A DNA stretch of 64,000 nt. Source: Collinsella ihumii. GTDB taxonomy: Bacteria; Actinomycetota; Coriobacteriia; Coriobacteriales; Coriobacteriaceae. The stretch covers positions 1 through 64,000 of the forward strand of contig NZ_FCOU01000001.1 in assembly GCF_900046475.1 (NCBI RefSeq), given 5' to 3'. The translations under genes and the position numbers were made by a program. The number at the start of each line of letters is the position of its first letter. Position 1 is the stretch's first letter. The notes under the pieces are model-generated. The model was given only the letters and a program-made list of their open reading frames with translations, did no database searches and was not told where the DNA came from. Shown in pieces: positions 52,095 to 62,678 of the stretch.

Positions 52095-52928
52095 ATGCGC
52101 ATGACCCCGACGATTGCCATCATCGGTGCACTGGAGAAGGAAGTCCGTCAGATCTATCAGGAGATCGAGCACGGCACCGTCGCCGAGGAGGCAGGCCTCA
52201 CCATCGTGGGCGGCGAGTACCACGGGTTCAACCTTGTCGCCACCACGGCGGGCATGGGCACCGTCAACGCGGCGGCGGCATCCCAGCACCTTGTGACCCG
52301 CTACGGCGCCAACGCCCTCATCTTTTCCGGCATCGCCGGCGGCCTCAACCCCGCGCTGCACATCGGCGACGTCGTCATCGGCGAGCGCCTGCGCTACATC
52401 GACACCGACACCTCTCTGATCGCCGAGTCGGCACCCGGGCTGGAGGAGTTCACCTCCAGCGACTACCTCGTCGGCGTGGCAGAAGAGGTCCTGGTCGCCC
52501 ACGGCTACATCGACGCCGCGCTCGACGAGCGGCTCACCGCGCCCGGAAGCGCCGCGCGCGAGATCGCGGACGCCTCCCCGTACCGCCGCAACAACACCGA
52601 CGCCGAGCCGCAGCGCTACCTGCGCGGGACCATCGCGACCGGCAACCGCTTCATCACCGGAGACGAGCTGCGCCGCGCTGTCATCGAGGCGACGGGCGCC
52701 GATTGCGCCGAGATGGAAGGCGCCGCCGTCGCCCACGTCGCCGCCAAATGCGGCATCGACTGCCTGGTGCTGCGCGCCATCTCGGACAACTGCGATGAGG
52801 CGTACGACGCCTTCTGCGAGCGTACCTTCGACCTGGACGAGTACGCGCGCAGCGCGAGCGGCCTGACGCTCGCCATCATCCGCCGCCTGGCGGGCAAGCT
52901 CGGCCTGCGCGACCACGACGCCGAATAA
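52095..52928 (+). CDS. mtnN: 5'-methylthioadenosine/S-adenosylhomocysteine nucleosidase
   Basis: A 277-residue purine nucleoside phosphorylase-fold enzyme that hydrolyses MTA and SAH to free adenine. IAIIGALEKEVRQI at residue 7, the FSGIAGGLNPALHIGDVVIG strand-loop, ATGNRFITGDE and the substrate-binding EMEGAAVAHVA with the catalytic Asp in AISDNCDE are all present. Residues about 110-190 carry an insertion that makes the protein longer than the usual 230 residues. Either ATG 52095 or the ATG two codons on may be used; GGAG lies just ahead. Its role is methyl-cycle recycling. Confidence 0.92.
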   Translation: MRMTPTIAIIGALEKEVRQIYQEIEHGTVAEEAGLTIVGGEYHGFNLVATTAGMGTVNAAAASQHLVTRYGANALIFSGIAGGLNPALHIGDVVIGERLRYIDTDTSLIAESAPGLEEFTSSDYLVGVAEEVLVAHGYIDAALDERLTAPGSAAREIADASPYRRNNTDAEPQRYLRGTIATGNRFITGDELRRAVIEATGADCAEMEGAAVAHVAAKCGIDCLVLRAISDNCDEAYDAFCERTFDLDEYARSASGLTLAIIRRLAGKLGLRDHDAE

Positions 52929-52973
52929 GGCACCCCGCCGACTGAGAGCGACCACCGACCAAGGAGTTCCCTT

Positions 52974-53594
52974 ATGACCGACGCCATCCGCTACCAGACC
53001 GCCAAGTTCGTCGCGAGCTACGGCAACGCTTCCAAGATCCCGCCCTCGACCTGCCCGGAGGTGTGCTTCGTCGGCCGCTCGAACGTGGGCAAGTCCTCCA
53101 TCATGAACAAGCTGTTCAACCGCAAGAACCTCGTGAAGGTGTCGAGCACGCCGGGCAAGACGAGCAACGTCAACTTCTTCGTCGCCGACGGCGTGCACTT
53201 CGTCGACCTGCCCGGCTACGGCTTTGCGCAGCGCTCCAAATCCGAACGCGAGCGCTGGGCCGACCTCATCTTCGACTTCCTGGATATGGAGCGCAGCTTC
53301 AACCTGGTCGTCTCGCTGGTCGACATCCGGCACGATCCCAGCAAACTCGACCACCAGATGATCGAGTTTCTGCAGGAGGGCGGCTATCCGTTCGTCGTGG
53401 CGCTGACCAAGGCCGACAAGCTCTCGCGCAGCCAGCAGGGCCGCCAGCTCGCCACCATCCGCAAGCAGCTCAACGTGCCCGCCGAGGACATCATCGTGAC
53501 CTCTTCGGCAACCGGCCAGGGCATCGACGAGCTCAAGCGCCGCATCGAGGCCGCCTGCCTCGACGAGGGCGAAAACGAGCCGACCGAGGAGTAG
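52974..53594 (+). CDS. ysxC: Ribosome biogenesis GTP-binding protein YsxC/EngB
   Basis: A 206-residue TRAFAC GTPase for assembly of the large ribosomal subunit. G1 is VGRSNVGKSSIMNKL at about residue 34, G2 STPGKTSNVNFF, G3 VDLPGYGFAQRSK, G4 LTKADKL and G5 TSSATGQGI. Length and order are those of EngB. AAGGAG precedes the ATG. It follows mtnN by 45 bp and ends in a terminator. Confidence 0.95.
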   Translation: MTDAIRYQTAKFVASYGNASKIPPSTCPEVCFVGRSNVGKSSIMNKLFNRKNLVKVSSTPGKTSNVNFFVADGVHFVDLPGYGFAQRSKSERERWADLIFDFLDMERSFNLVVSLVDIRHDPSKLDHQMIEFLQEGGYPFVVALTKADKLSRSQQGRQLATIRKQLNVPAEDIIVTSSATGQGIDELKRRIEAACLDEGENEPTEE

Positions 53595-53629
53595 GCAGGA
53601 CACCCATAGAGCCTCCGAACACGAAGGGC

Positions 53630-53685
53630 GGGGCGCCTCGCGGAAGAGGAATCATTTCCTGATCCGTGAGACGCCCCGCTTTTTG
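53630..53685 (+). terminator. Terminator of the mtnN-ysxC operon
   Basis: Long stem GCGGGGCGCCTCGCGGA ... TCCGTGAGACGCCCCGC with one or two mismatches, enclosing a smaller GGAA...TTCC hairpin, followed by TTTTTGAG. It sits 36 bp after the ysxC stop and faces a convergent gene. Confidence 0.8.
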
Positions 53686-53715
53686 AGAAAAAATCACCTG
53701 TCCCTAAAAAATCGG

Positions 53716-55695
53716 CTAGTCGAGCTCTTTAAGGCCCTGGTACAGCTCCCAGTATTCGCCGTGCTGCGCGAGCAGCTGCTCATGGGTGCCGCGCTCGATG
53801 ATCTTGCCGTGCTCGAGGACCATGATCGCATCGGCGTTGCGCACGGTCGACAGACGGTGCGCGATCATAAACGTCGTGCGGCCCTCCATGATGCGGTCCA
53901 TGCCGCGCTCGATCAGCTTCTCGGTACGCGTGTCGATGCTCGATGTCGCCTCGTCCAAGATGAGCACCGGCGGATCGGCCACCGCGACGCGCGCGATGGC
54001 GAGCAGCTGCCGCTGCCCTTGCGACAGGTTCGCGCCGTCCGAGGTCACCATGGTGTCATAGCCCTGCGGCAGACGGCGGATGAACGAGTCCGCGCAGGCG
54101 GCCCGGGCGGCCTCGCGCACCTCCTCGTCGGTCGCATCGAGCTTGCCGAAGCGGATGTTGTCCGCGATCGTCCCCGTGAACAGGTGCGTGTCCTGCAAGA
54201 CGATGCCCAGAGAGTGCCGCAGGTCGTCCTTGGCGATATGCTGCACGTTGATGCCGTCGAAGGTGATCTCGCCCCCGTTGATCTCGTAGAACCGGTTGAT
54301 GAGGTTCGTGATCGTGGTCTTGCCTGCACCGGTCGAGCCCACGAAGGCGATCTTCTGCCCCGGCTTGGCGAACAGGTTGAGCTTCGTCAGGACCAGGCGA
54401 CCCGGCACATAGCCGAAGTCCACGTCGTGGAAGCGCACGTCGCCGCGCAGCGGGATGCGCCCGCACGCGAGCACCGTGCCGTCCGCGCCGAGCGCGGTCT
54501 GCTGCGCGACCGCTCCCGACTGCACGGCCGCAAGCTCCCCCTTCTCGCTCGCGCCATCGGTCCCCGCCGCGTTGGCGGAGGCACCGTCGGCCAGCGGAAC
54601 GAGCGCGCCGTACGCGCCCACGCCCACGCCGTCGGGAAGCTGCCACGCCCAGCTGTCCCCGCCCGTGCGCACGAGCCTGACCGCGCCCTCGTCGACCTCG
54701 GGCTCAAGCTCCATCGCGGCGAACAGGCGCTCGGCACCGGCAAGCGCGTTCAGCAGGAAGTTGCCTAGCTGCGTGAACTGGTTGATGGGCTGCGTCGCCT
54801 GGCGCACAAACACCAGGTAGCTCGCGAGCGCGCCCACGTCGGCCATGCCGTTGACGGCCAGGATCGCGCCCACGACGGCCACGATCGTGTAGTTGATGTA
54901 GCCCACGCACACCGTGGTGGGCACCATCGTGAAGGCGTAGTTCTGCGCCGAGGCGCCCGCGCGGCGCAGGTCGTCGTTGCGCTCGGCGAACTCCGCGACG
55001 TTCGCCGCCTCATGGTTGAACACCTTGACGACCTTCTGGCCTGCGACCATCTCCTCGATATAGCCGTCGAGCGAACCCAGCGCGTCCTGCTGGCGCGCGA
55101 AGAACGCCTTGCTGCGGCCGCCGGAAAAGCGCACGTACAGGGCGATGACCACGTTGCACGCGACCGTGATGAGCGTGAGCTGCCAGTTGAGCACGAACAG
55201 CACGGCGAGCGTTCCGACCATCTGGATGAACGCCTGGATCACGTTGGCGAAGCTGTTGTTCAGGGCCTCGGCCACCGTGTCGACGTCGTTGGTGAAGTAG
55301 CTCATCACGTCGCCGGTGCGCGTGCGGTCGAAATACGACAGCGGCAGCGTCTGGATATGCGCGAACAGGTCGCGACGGATGTCGAACACGACCTTCTGGG
55401 CCGCGCGCACCATCGTCTGCGTGTAGCCGAAGGCGGACACAACGCCGATCGCGTACACGCCCGCCGTCAGCATCACCAGACCCGGCAGCTCGTCGGCGCG
55501 CCCCTCGGACAGGGCGTTCACCACGGGGCGCACCATGTAGGTGCCGAACAGGTTGGCCAGCGCCGCCACGGATACGAGCACCGCCACCACCAGCAGCGAG
55601 AGCTTCGCATGGCCCATGTAGGCGAGCAGGCGGCCCACCGTGTGGCGCAGATCGTTCGGTCGCGCCTGCGCAGTCGTCCTAGCCACGGCGCTCAC
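53716..55695 (-). CDS. Type IV ABC exporter, ATPase-permease subunit 2
   Basis: A 659-residue half-transporter with six N-terminal helices (about 30-330) and a nucleotide-binding domain at the C-terminus: Walker A VGSTGAGKTTI, signature NLSQGQRQLLAIARVA, Walker B PVLILDEATSSIDTRTE, and switch His in IAHRLST. Between them is a 70-residue linker rich in Ala and Gly (ADGASANAAGTDGASEKG) not usual for the family. The GTG at 55695 has GGAGG six bases upstream; it overlaps the end of the partner gene by 17 bases. It forms a heterodimer with the next protein, probably for drug or peptide export. Confidence 0.9.
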   Translation of the reverse strand: MSAVARTTAQARPNDLRHTVGRLLAYMGHAKLSLLVVAVLVSVAALANLFGTYMVRPVVNALSEGRADELPGLVMLTAGVYAIGVVSAFGYTQTMVRAAQKVVFDIRRDLFAHIQTLPLSYFDRTRTGDVMSYFTNDVDTVAEALNNSFANVIQAFIQMVGTLAVLFVLNWQLTLITVACNVVIALYVRFSGGRSKAFFARQQDALGSLDGYIEEMVAGQKVVKVFNHEAANVAEFAERNDDLRRAGASAQNYAFTMVPTTVCVGYINYTIVAVVGAILAVNGMADVGALASYLVFVRQATQPINQFTQLGNFLLNALAGAERLFAAMELEPEVDEGAVRLVRTGGDSWAWQLPDGVGVGAYGALVPLADGASANAAGTDGASEKGELAAVQSGAVAQQTALGADGTVLACGRIPLRGDVRFHDVDFGYVPGRLVLTKLNLFAKPGQKIAFVGSTGAGKTTITNLINRFYEINGGEITFDGINVQHIAKDDLRHSLGIVLQDTHLFTGTIADNIRFGKLDATDEEVREAARAACADSFIRRLPQGYDTMVTSDGANLSQGQRQLLAIARVAVADPPVLILDEATSSIDTRTEKLIERGMDRIMEGRTTFMIAHRLSTVRNADAIMVLEHGKIIERGTHEQLLAQHGEYWELYQGLKELD

Positions 55696-57496
55696 CCCCT
55701 TCCTCCACATCGACGGGCGACGCGGCGCGCTCATAGGCCGACGCAGCTGCGCCCGCGTGCGCGCCATCCTCCGCATGCTCCATCTGAGAGGCGTAGATCT
55801 CCTGGTAGATGCTATCGTTTGCGAGAAGCTCGGCGTGCGTGCCGTGCGCATGCACGCGTCCGTCGTCCAGCACGAAGATCTCGTCGGCGTCCATGACCGA
55901 CGTGATGCGCTGGGCGATGATGATCGTCGTCACGCCCGGGATGCTCGCCAGATTGGCGCGGATCTTCGCCTCGGTCGCCATGTCCACCGCACTCGTCGAG
56001 TCATCGAAGATCAGGACGCGCGGGCGCTTGAGCAGCGTGCGGGCGATACACAGGCGCTGCTTCTGGCCGCCCGACACGCCGGCGCCGCCCTGGCCCAAGT
56101 CACCCGCCAGGCCGCCGATGCGGTCCAAAAACTCGTCGGCGCAGGCCAGGCGGCACGCCTCGAGCAGCTCCTCGTCGGTAGCGTCGGCGTCGCCCCAGCG
56201 CAGGTTCTCGGCCACCGTGCCGGTGAACAGCACGTTTTTCTGCAGCACGACGCCCACCGCATCGCGCAGGGACGCGAGGTCGTAGGCGCGCACGTCGTGG
56301 CCGCCCACCAGCACCGCACCGTCCGTCGCGTCATACAGGCGCGCGATCAGCTGCACGAGCGAGCTTTTGCCCGAACCCGTCGAGCCGAGCACGCCCACGG
56401 TCGCGCCGCTCGGCACGCGCAGGGACACGTGCTCCAGCACGTCCTCTTCCGCGGCCGCGCTGTACTTGAAGCTCACGTCGCGGAACTCGACGGATCCGTC
56501 GGGCACGTCGGTGAGCGCCTCCCCGTCTGCGGGGCTCGCGAGCTCAGGCACCTCGTCGAGCACGTCGCGCACGCGGCGGATGCTCGTCAGCGCGCGCGTG
56601 AGCAGCAAGAACACGTTGGAGATCATCATGAGCGAGTTCATGATCTGCAGCACATAGCTCATGAAGCCCGTGAGGGTGCCCACGCCGAGCGCCCCGGTCG
56701 CCACCATGTGCCCGCCGACCGCGAGCACCAGCACGGTCGTCGTGTACATGACCAGCTGGAATGCCGGAAGGTTGAGCACGGCCGTCGAGAACGTCTTGGT
56801 CGAGGTGCGCGCCAGCTCGCCGTTGACGCCCGCGAACACGTCGCACTCGTGCGGGCCGCGCACGTACGCCTTGACGGCGCGCACCGCGGTCACGTCCTCC
56901 TGCACCACGTTGTTGAGATGGTCCATCGACACCTGCAGGTCGCGGTAGAGCGGCGCCACGCGCCACGTGATGAGGCCGAGCAGGACGCCGAGCAGCGGCA
57001 TCGTGCAGAAGAACACGACGGCGAGCTCGGCGCTCATGATGCTCGCGTACGCAAGCCCCATGATCAGCAGCACCGGGCCGCGCACCATGGGTCGAAAGCC
57101 GCTCGAGATCGCGTTTTGGATCACGGTGATGTCCGTCGTCATGCGCGTCACCAGACTGGAAGTCTGGTAGCGGTCGAGATTGCCGAACGCGAACGCTTGG
57201 ATCTTTTCGTACTCCGCCTGGCGCAGGCGGGCGCCGAGCCCCGTGGCGAGACGGGAGGCGAACCGCGCATAGCCCAGGCCCAATACCAGCGAGAGCAGCG
57301 CGAGCGCGAGCATGATTGCGCCCTGGCGCATGATGACCGCCACGTCGCCCGACGCGATTCCCTCGTCGATGATGCTGGCCATGAGCATGGGGATCAGAAG
57401 CTCGAGCGAGGTCTCGAGCGCGACGAACAGCGCTCCGAGCGCCGCGTCGCGGCGATACGGCCCCACGTAGGAAAGCAGCAGGCGAATCTCAGACAT
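55679..57496 (-). CDS. Type IV ABC exporter, ATPase-permease subunit 1
   Basis: A 605-residue half-transporter. Six helices occupy about residues 15-310 (MSEIRLLLSYVGPYRRDA start; SSLVTRMTTDITVIQNA coupling region). The ATPase has Walker A LGSTGSGKSSLVQLIARLY, signature VSGGQKQRLCIARTL, and Walker B VLIFDDSTSAVDMATE. The residue after Walker B is Asp-Ser instead of Glu, so one ATP site of the pair is probably catalytically degenerate, as in other heterodimeric exporters. The ATG at 57496 has GGAGG and overlaps the marR gene by eight bases. The marR-ABC-ABC order suggests drug-responsive export. Confidence 0.92.
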   Translation of the reverse strand: MSEIRLLLSYVGPYRRDAALGALFVALETSLELLIPMLMASIIDEGIASGDVAVIMRQGAIMLALALLSLVLGLGYARFASRLATGLGARLRQAEYEKIQAFAFGNLDRYQTSSLVTRMTTDITVIQNAISSGFRPMVRGPVLLIMGLAYASIMSAELAVVFFCTMPLLGVLLGLITWRVAPLYRDLQVSMDHLNNVVQEDVTAVRAVKAYVRGPHECDVFAGVNGELARTSTKTFSTAVLNLPAFQLVMYTTTVLVLAVGGHMVATGALGVGTLTGFMSYVLQIMNSLMMISNVFLLLTRALTSIRRVRDVLDEVPELASPADGEALTDVPDGSVEFRDVSFKYSAAAEEDVLEHVSLRVPSGATVGVLGSTGSGKSSLVQLIARLYDATDGAVLVGGHDVRAYDLASLRDAVGVVLQKNVLFTGTVAENLRWGDADATDEELLEACRLACADEFLDRIGGLAGDLGQGGAGVSGGQKQRLCIARTLLKRPRVLIFDDSTSAVDMATEAKIRANLASIPGVTTIIIAQRITSVMDADEIFVLDDGRVHAHGTHAELLANDSIYQEIYASQMEHAEDGAHAGAAASAYERAASPVDVEEGGERRG

Positions 57497-58052
57497 GGCG
57501 AACCTCCGCGCTTTCGGACTCGGTTGACTCTTCGGGCTGCGGCTGCGTGCCTGCGGGCTCGGCGCCATCGGGCGCACGACCCGCGTCGGCGCGAGACAGA
57601 TGCGCCCGCATGTTGGCCTGAACGCGGTCGAGCAGCCGTGCGAGCGCCGCGCGCTCATCGGGCGAAAAGCCCGCAAGCATGACCTCGTCGGTCATCGCGC
57701 ACACCTTGTCCCAGCGCGACACCGCCTCGACGCCCTTCTCGGTGAGCTCGACGGCACGGCGCCGACGGTCCTCCCCGGGGACCAGGCGCACGAACCCCGC
57801 GCGGCCGAGCGTATCGAGCATGCGCGAGACGGCGGCGGGGTCGATGGAGAAATAGCTCGCGATGTCGCGCTGGGGGCTCGTGCCGTGCACGGCGAGATAC
57901 GACAGGATACGGGGCTGCCCCGGACCGAGTCCGAGTTCCGGCAGGTACGGATGGTTGCACGACCGCATGAGATGGAACATCATGCTGACCTGCATGTGAA
58001 AATCAGTGAGGGAAAACCCGAGTGGAAACGATTCCGATATCTGTTCTTCCAT
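57489..58052 (-). CDS. MarR family transcriptional regulator
   Basis: A 187-residue winged-helix regulator. GLGPGQPRILSYLAVHGTSPQRDIASYFSIDPAAVSRMLDTLGRAGFV holds the helix-turn-helix, and LVPGEDRRRRAVELTEKG the wing. The last 40 residues are a Pro/Glu/Ser-rich tail not seen in typical MarR proteins. Two ATGs are possible; the one at 58052 has AAGGTG at seven bases. It precedes two ABC exporter genes and overlaps the first, so all three form one operon, most likely autorepressed through the palindrome upstream. Confidence 0.9.
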   Translation of the reverse strand: MEEQISESFPLGFSLTDFHMQVSMMFHLMRSCNHPYLPELGLGPGQPRILSYLAVHGTSPQRDIASYFSIDPAAVSRMLDTLGRAGFVRLVPGEDRRRRAVELTEKGVEAVSRWDKVCAMTDEVMLAGFSPDERAALARLLDRVQANMRAHLSRADAGRAPDGAEPAGTQPQPEESTESESAEVRHV

Positions 58053-58080
58053 GAGCATGCACCTTTTGACATACCAATAG

Positions 58081-58092
58081 TTGATATATCAA
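58081..58092. promoter_or_regulatory. Candidate MarR operator
   Basis: The perfect 12-bp palindrome TTGATATATCAA lies 29-40 bp upstream of the marR start, beside a TATACT box (minus strand). Size and AT-richness fit MarR operators. Confidence 0.55.
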
Positions 58093-58188
58093 GTATAGCC
58101 CGTTCACGCGTCGCGGTACATCACGGCTGCGGACATTGAGGCGGTGCTTTGTGCCCCGCGACGAAGTGACGGTTTCTGCGGAAAGGCA

Positions 58189-60411
<2,223 letters not shown>

Positions 60412-60503
60412 TCACTCGGTTTGACTCGACCTCATAGGGTACACCACCGGTGGCGCATTTGGGGACGGGGCCGTTTTTACCCATGACGGCGCAACGCGCC
60501 CAC

Positions 60504-60573
60504 AGTGCAAATCGGGGGACGTACCTGTTGCGTGCAAAAATGCACGCAACAGGTACGTCCCCCGATTTGCACT
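60504..60573. repeat. Perfect 70-bp palindrome of the GTACGTCCCC family
   Basis: Arms 60504-60536 and 60541-60573 pair perfectly around AAAA. The arm carries AAATCGGGGGACGTACCTG. A half copy of the GGGGAC family (ATTTGGGGACGGGGCCG) lies immediately to its left at about 60457-60475. It lies between the rnf terminator and ligA. Confidence 0.93.
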
Positions 60574-60584
60574 CACCCCGCTGT

Positions 60585-60632
60585 AACAAAAATCCCCGGC
60601 TTGCGCGGGCAACGCCCTGTCGCAAGCCGGGG
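60585..60632 (-). terminator. Rho-independent terminator of the rnf operon
   Basis: On the minus strand a 12-bp perfect stem CCCCGGCTTGCG ... CGCAAGCCGGGG (60594-60605 with 60621-60632) is followed by ATTTTTGTT. It lies 35 bp after the stop of the 54-residue protein, the last gene of the operon. Confidence 0.88.
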
Positions 60633-60666
60633 AGTCACAAGACAGCAGGTAAGACCCAGCTGCAGC

Positions 60667-60831
60667 CTACTCGGCCTCAGCCTCGCCCGCAGCCGCAGCG
60701 GCGGCGTCCTCGGCGTCGCAGCGGTCGTGGTAGTGCAAGAGCCCCACGGCGATCGTCAGCGCGGCGGCAAGCGGAAGCGCCACGACCAAAAGCAGCAACG
60801 GCGGCATGCCGATCATGATGATGGGATCCAT
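60667..60831 (-). CDS. Small membrane protein at the end of the rnf operon
   Basis: A 54-residue protein with one hydrophobic helix (about residues 8-34, MIGMPPLLLLVVALPLAAALT) and a charged tail (HYHDRCDAEDAA...GEAEAE). AAGGAGG lies seven bases before the ATG, and it follows rnfA by 11 bp, ahead of the operon terminator, so it is probably translated. No known Rnf subunit has this size. It occupies the slot where rnfB usually stands, but lacks any ferredoxin-type Cys motif. It may stabilise the complex. Confidence 0.6.
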   Translation of the reverse strand: MDPIIMIGMPPLLLLVVALPLAAALTIAVGLLHYHDRCDAEDAAAAAAGEAEAE

Positions 60832-60842
60832 AGCCAGCCTCC

Positions 60843-61439
60843 TTACGCGAACAGTCCGCCGGCGATACCCGCCACGCAGGAAAACGCCATGCACATGAGC
60901 GAAGCCGTCACCAGCGAGATGGGGAGACCGCGCAGGGCCCCGGGCACCAGGCGCTCGTCGATGCGCTGGCGGATCGTGGCGAACAGCACGACGGCGATGA
61001 AGGCGCCGAGGCCCGCTCCGATGGAGGAGCCGGTCGCCACGGCGAGCGTCGTCGCCTCACCGGCGGCGGCGTTGCCGAGCGGAGCCGCGAGCACGCAGGC
61101 GTTGACCGCGAGCAGGGTGCACTGCGTCATGATGCGCGCACGAGCGGCCTCGCTCTTGCCGGTGCATGCCACGGCGCCGTACAGGAACACCACGATCGAG
61201 CTCACGAGCACGTAGGCGATCGGGGCCATGTAGCCGATGCCCCACGGCTCGAAGAACAGGGCGAAGATCGGCCAGCCGACCAGACCGGAAATGGACGTGG
61301 CGGCCCACAGGGCAAGCCCGAACCTTACGGCATCCTGCGGCTTAAACGCCAGCAGAAAGACCGCGACCATGCCCACCATCTGGGCAAAGACGACATTGCT
61401 ATCGAACGCCGCCGTGAATAGCGCGCTCAAAAACTCCAT
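60843..61439 (-). CDS. rnfA: Rnf complex subunit RnfA
   Basis: A 198-residue six-helix subunit of the ion-translocating ferredoxin:NAD+ oxidoreductase. AFKPQDAVRFGLALW, YMAPIAYVLVSSIVVFLY and NACVLAAPLGNAAAGE correspond to the RnfA/NqrE helices; CTGKSEAARARIMTQCTLLAVNACVL keeps the Cys pairing region. The ATG overlaps the stop of rnfE as TAATG. The whole set acts in the cytoplasmic membrane, coupling ferredoxin oxidation to ion export. Confidence 0.9.
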   Translation of the reverse strand: MEFLSALFTAAFDSNVVFAQMVGMVAVFLLAFKPQDAVRFGLALWAATSISGLVGWPIFALFFEPWGIGYMAPIAYVLVSSIVVFLYGAVACTGKSEAARARIMTQCTLLAVNACVLAAPLGNAAAGEATTLAVATGSSIGAGLGAFIAVVLFATIRQRIDERLVPGALRGLPISLVTASLMCMAFSCVAGIAGGLFA

Positions 61440-62089
61440 TAGCGCTCACCACCTTCGGACTGTTTGCGGCTGATCGCGACGGCGCTCTCGATGGACTGCA
61501 CGAACGTGGCGACCAGCGCCATGATCAAAAGCGAGCCCGCAGGCTTGCCGAAGATGGCGATCGGCGTCGCGGCGAGCTCGGTCATGGTGAGACCAAAGAC
61601 CTGGCCGGTCGCGAACATGCCGTTGATGAAGCCCACGAAGGTGAGCGTCGCGCACGTGCAGACCGCGGCGAACAGGGCCGTCGCCAGCGAGGACTTCGCC
61701 GTCGGGGCCGCGGCGAACCCGTCGCAGGAGACGAACGTCATGGCCATCGCGTTCAGGGCGGCAAGCGCCACATAGATGCCGAGGTCCTCGTGGACCACCG
61801 GATCGATGACGCGCAGGGCGAACCCGAGCAGGATCGCGATGGTGACGCTCACGGTGAGCGTCACGGGAATGTAGGCGAACCGCCCCGTCACGGCCCGCAG
61901 CGGGCGCGCCAGGATCGCCATGGCGAGGATGCTTGCGGCGGACACCGCGCCGATGGCAAAGCCGTCGACCGCAGAGGTCGCCACGAACAGGCCGGGCAGC
62001 GATCCGGCGACGACCAAAAACGTGGGCGTATGGGTGAGCGCGCGCACGCGCTCGTCCTGCTCACGCTGGATAAGCTCGTTCAGCGCCAT
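61439..62089 (-). CDS. rnfE: Rnf complex subunit RnfE
   Basis: A 216-residue six-helix subunit, NqrD/RnfE family. Conserved helix patterns are ASILAMAILARPLRAVTGRF and AYIPVTLTVSVTIAILLGF. The starting ATG at 62089 comes one base after the rnfG stop, with GGGGGGTAA just ahead, which also holds the end of rnfG. It pairs with RnfA as the inverted-topology core of the complex. Confidence 0.9.
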   Translation of the reverse strand: MALNELIQREQDERVRALTHTPTFLVVAGSLPGLFVATSAVDGFAIGAVSAASILAMAILARPLRAVTGRFAYIPVTLTVSVTIAILLGFALRVIDPVVHEDLGIYVALAALNAMAMTFVSCDGFAAAPTAKSSLATALFAAVCTCATLTFVGFINGMFATGQVFGLTMTELAATPIAIFGKPAGSLLIMALVATFVQSIESAVAISRKQSEGGER

Positions 62090-62090
62090 G

Positions 62091-62678
62091 TTAGTTACCC
62101 CCCAACTGCGCATAGGCCTCGAACGCGATGTTCAAGCAGCCGATCACCGCGTTGCTCGTGAACGTCGCGCCCGAGACGCCGTCGACGTGCGTCTCGCCGC
62201 TGCCGGCCTCCTCGACCGTCAGCGTGCCCGTCGCGGGAAGCTCGGCAAACGTGCCGAAGTAGTCCTCGGTCAGGGCGTTCGTGCCGATACCGTCGGTCTC
62301 GTCCTCGGCGACGATCTGGATGCCGGCGACCGTGCCGTCGGTGCCGATGCCGACCATGAGCTCGACGTCGCCGTGGTAGCCCGTAGCCGAGCAGTCGAAG
62401 ACCCACGCGCCGTCGTTGGTCTGGTACACGGAGTTCAGGCCCTCGATCGCAGGAGCGCTGACCTGCTCGAACGAGGTCGCATCGGGGAACAGCAGCGCGC
62501 GCTGGGCGCCGCCCTTGGACTCGTCGAGGCGCGCGTCGGCCTCGGCGAAGGCGTCGTGGCCGGCGAAGTTGACGCCCGCGGTGATGCCGCCGCAGACGAC
62601 AACGACCAGCACGATCGCGACCAGCGAATACCAGGCGCCTTCCTTATGGCGCGCCAGCCAGGAATTAGATGAGGGCAT
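62091..62678 (-). CDS. rnfG: Rnf complex subunit RnfG
   Basis: A 195-residue subunit with one N-terminal helix (about 15-38) and an extracytoplasmic FMN-binding domain. The covalent flavin attachment motif is VSGATFTSNAV near the C-terminus, with Thr as the FMN acceptor. Start ATG 62678 sits seven bases after GGAGGT; an overlapping GTG nine bases earlier is not used in my view. It overlaps rnfD by 14 bases. Confidence 0.9.
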   Translation of the reverse strand: MPSSNSWLARHKEGAWYSLVAIVLVVVVCGGITAGVNFAGHDAFAEADARLDESKGGAQRALLFPDATSFEQVSAPAIEGLNSVYQTNDGAWVFDCSATGYHGDVELMVGIGTDGTVAGIQIVAEDETDGIGTNALTEDYFGTFAELPATGTLTVEEAGSGETHVDGVSGATFTSNAVIGCLNIAFEAYAQLGGN

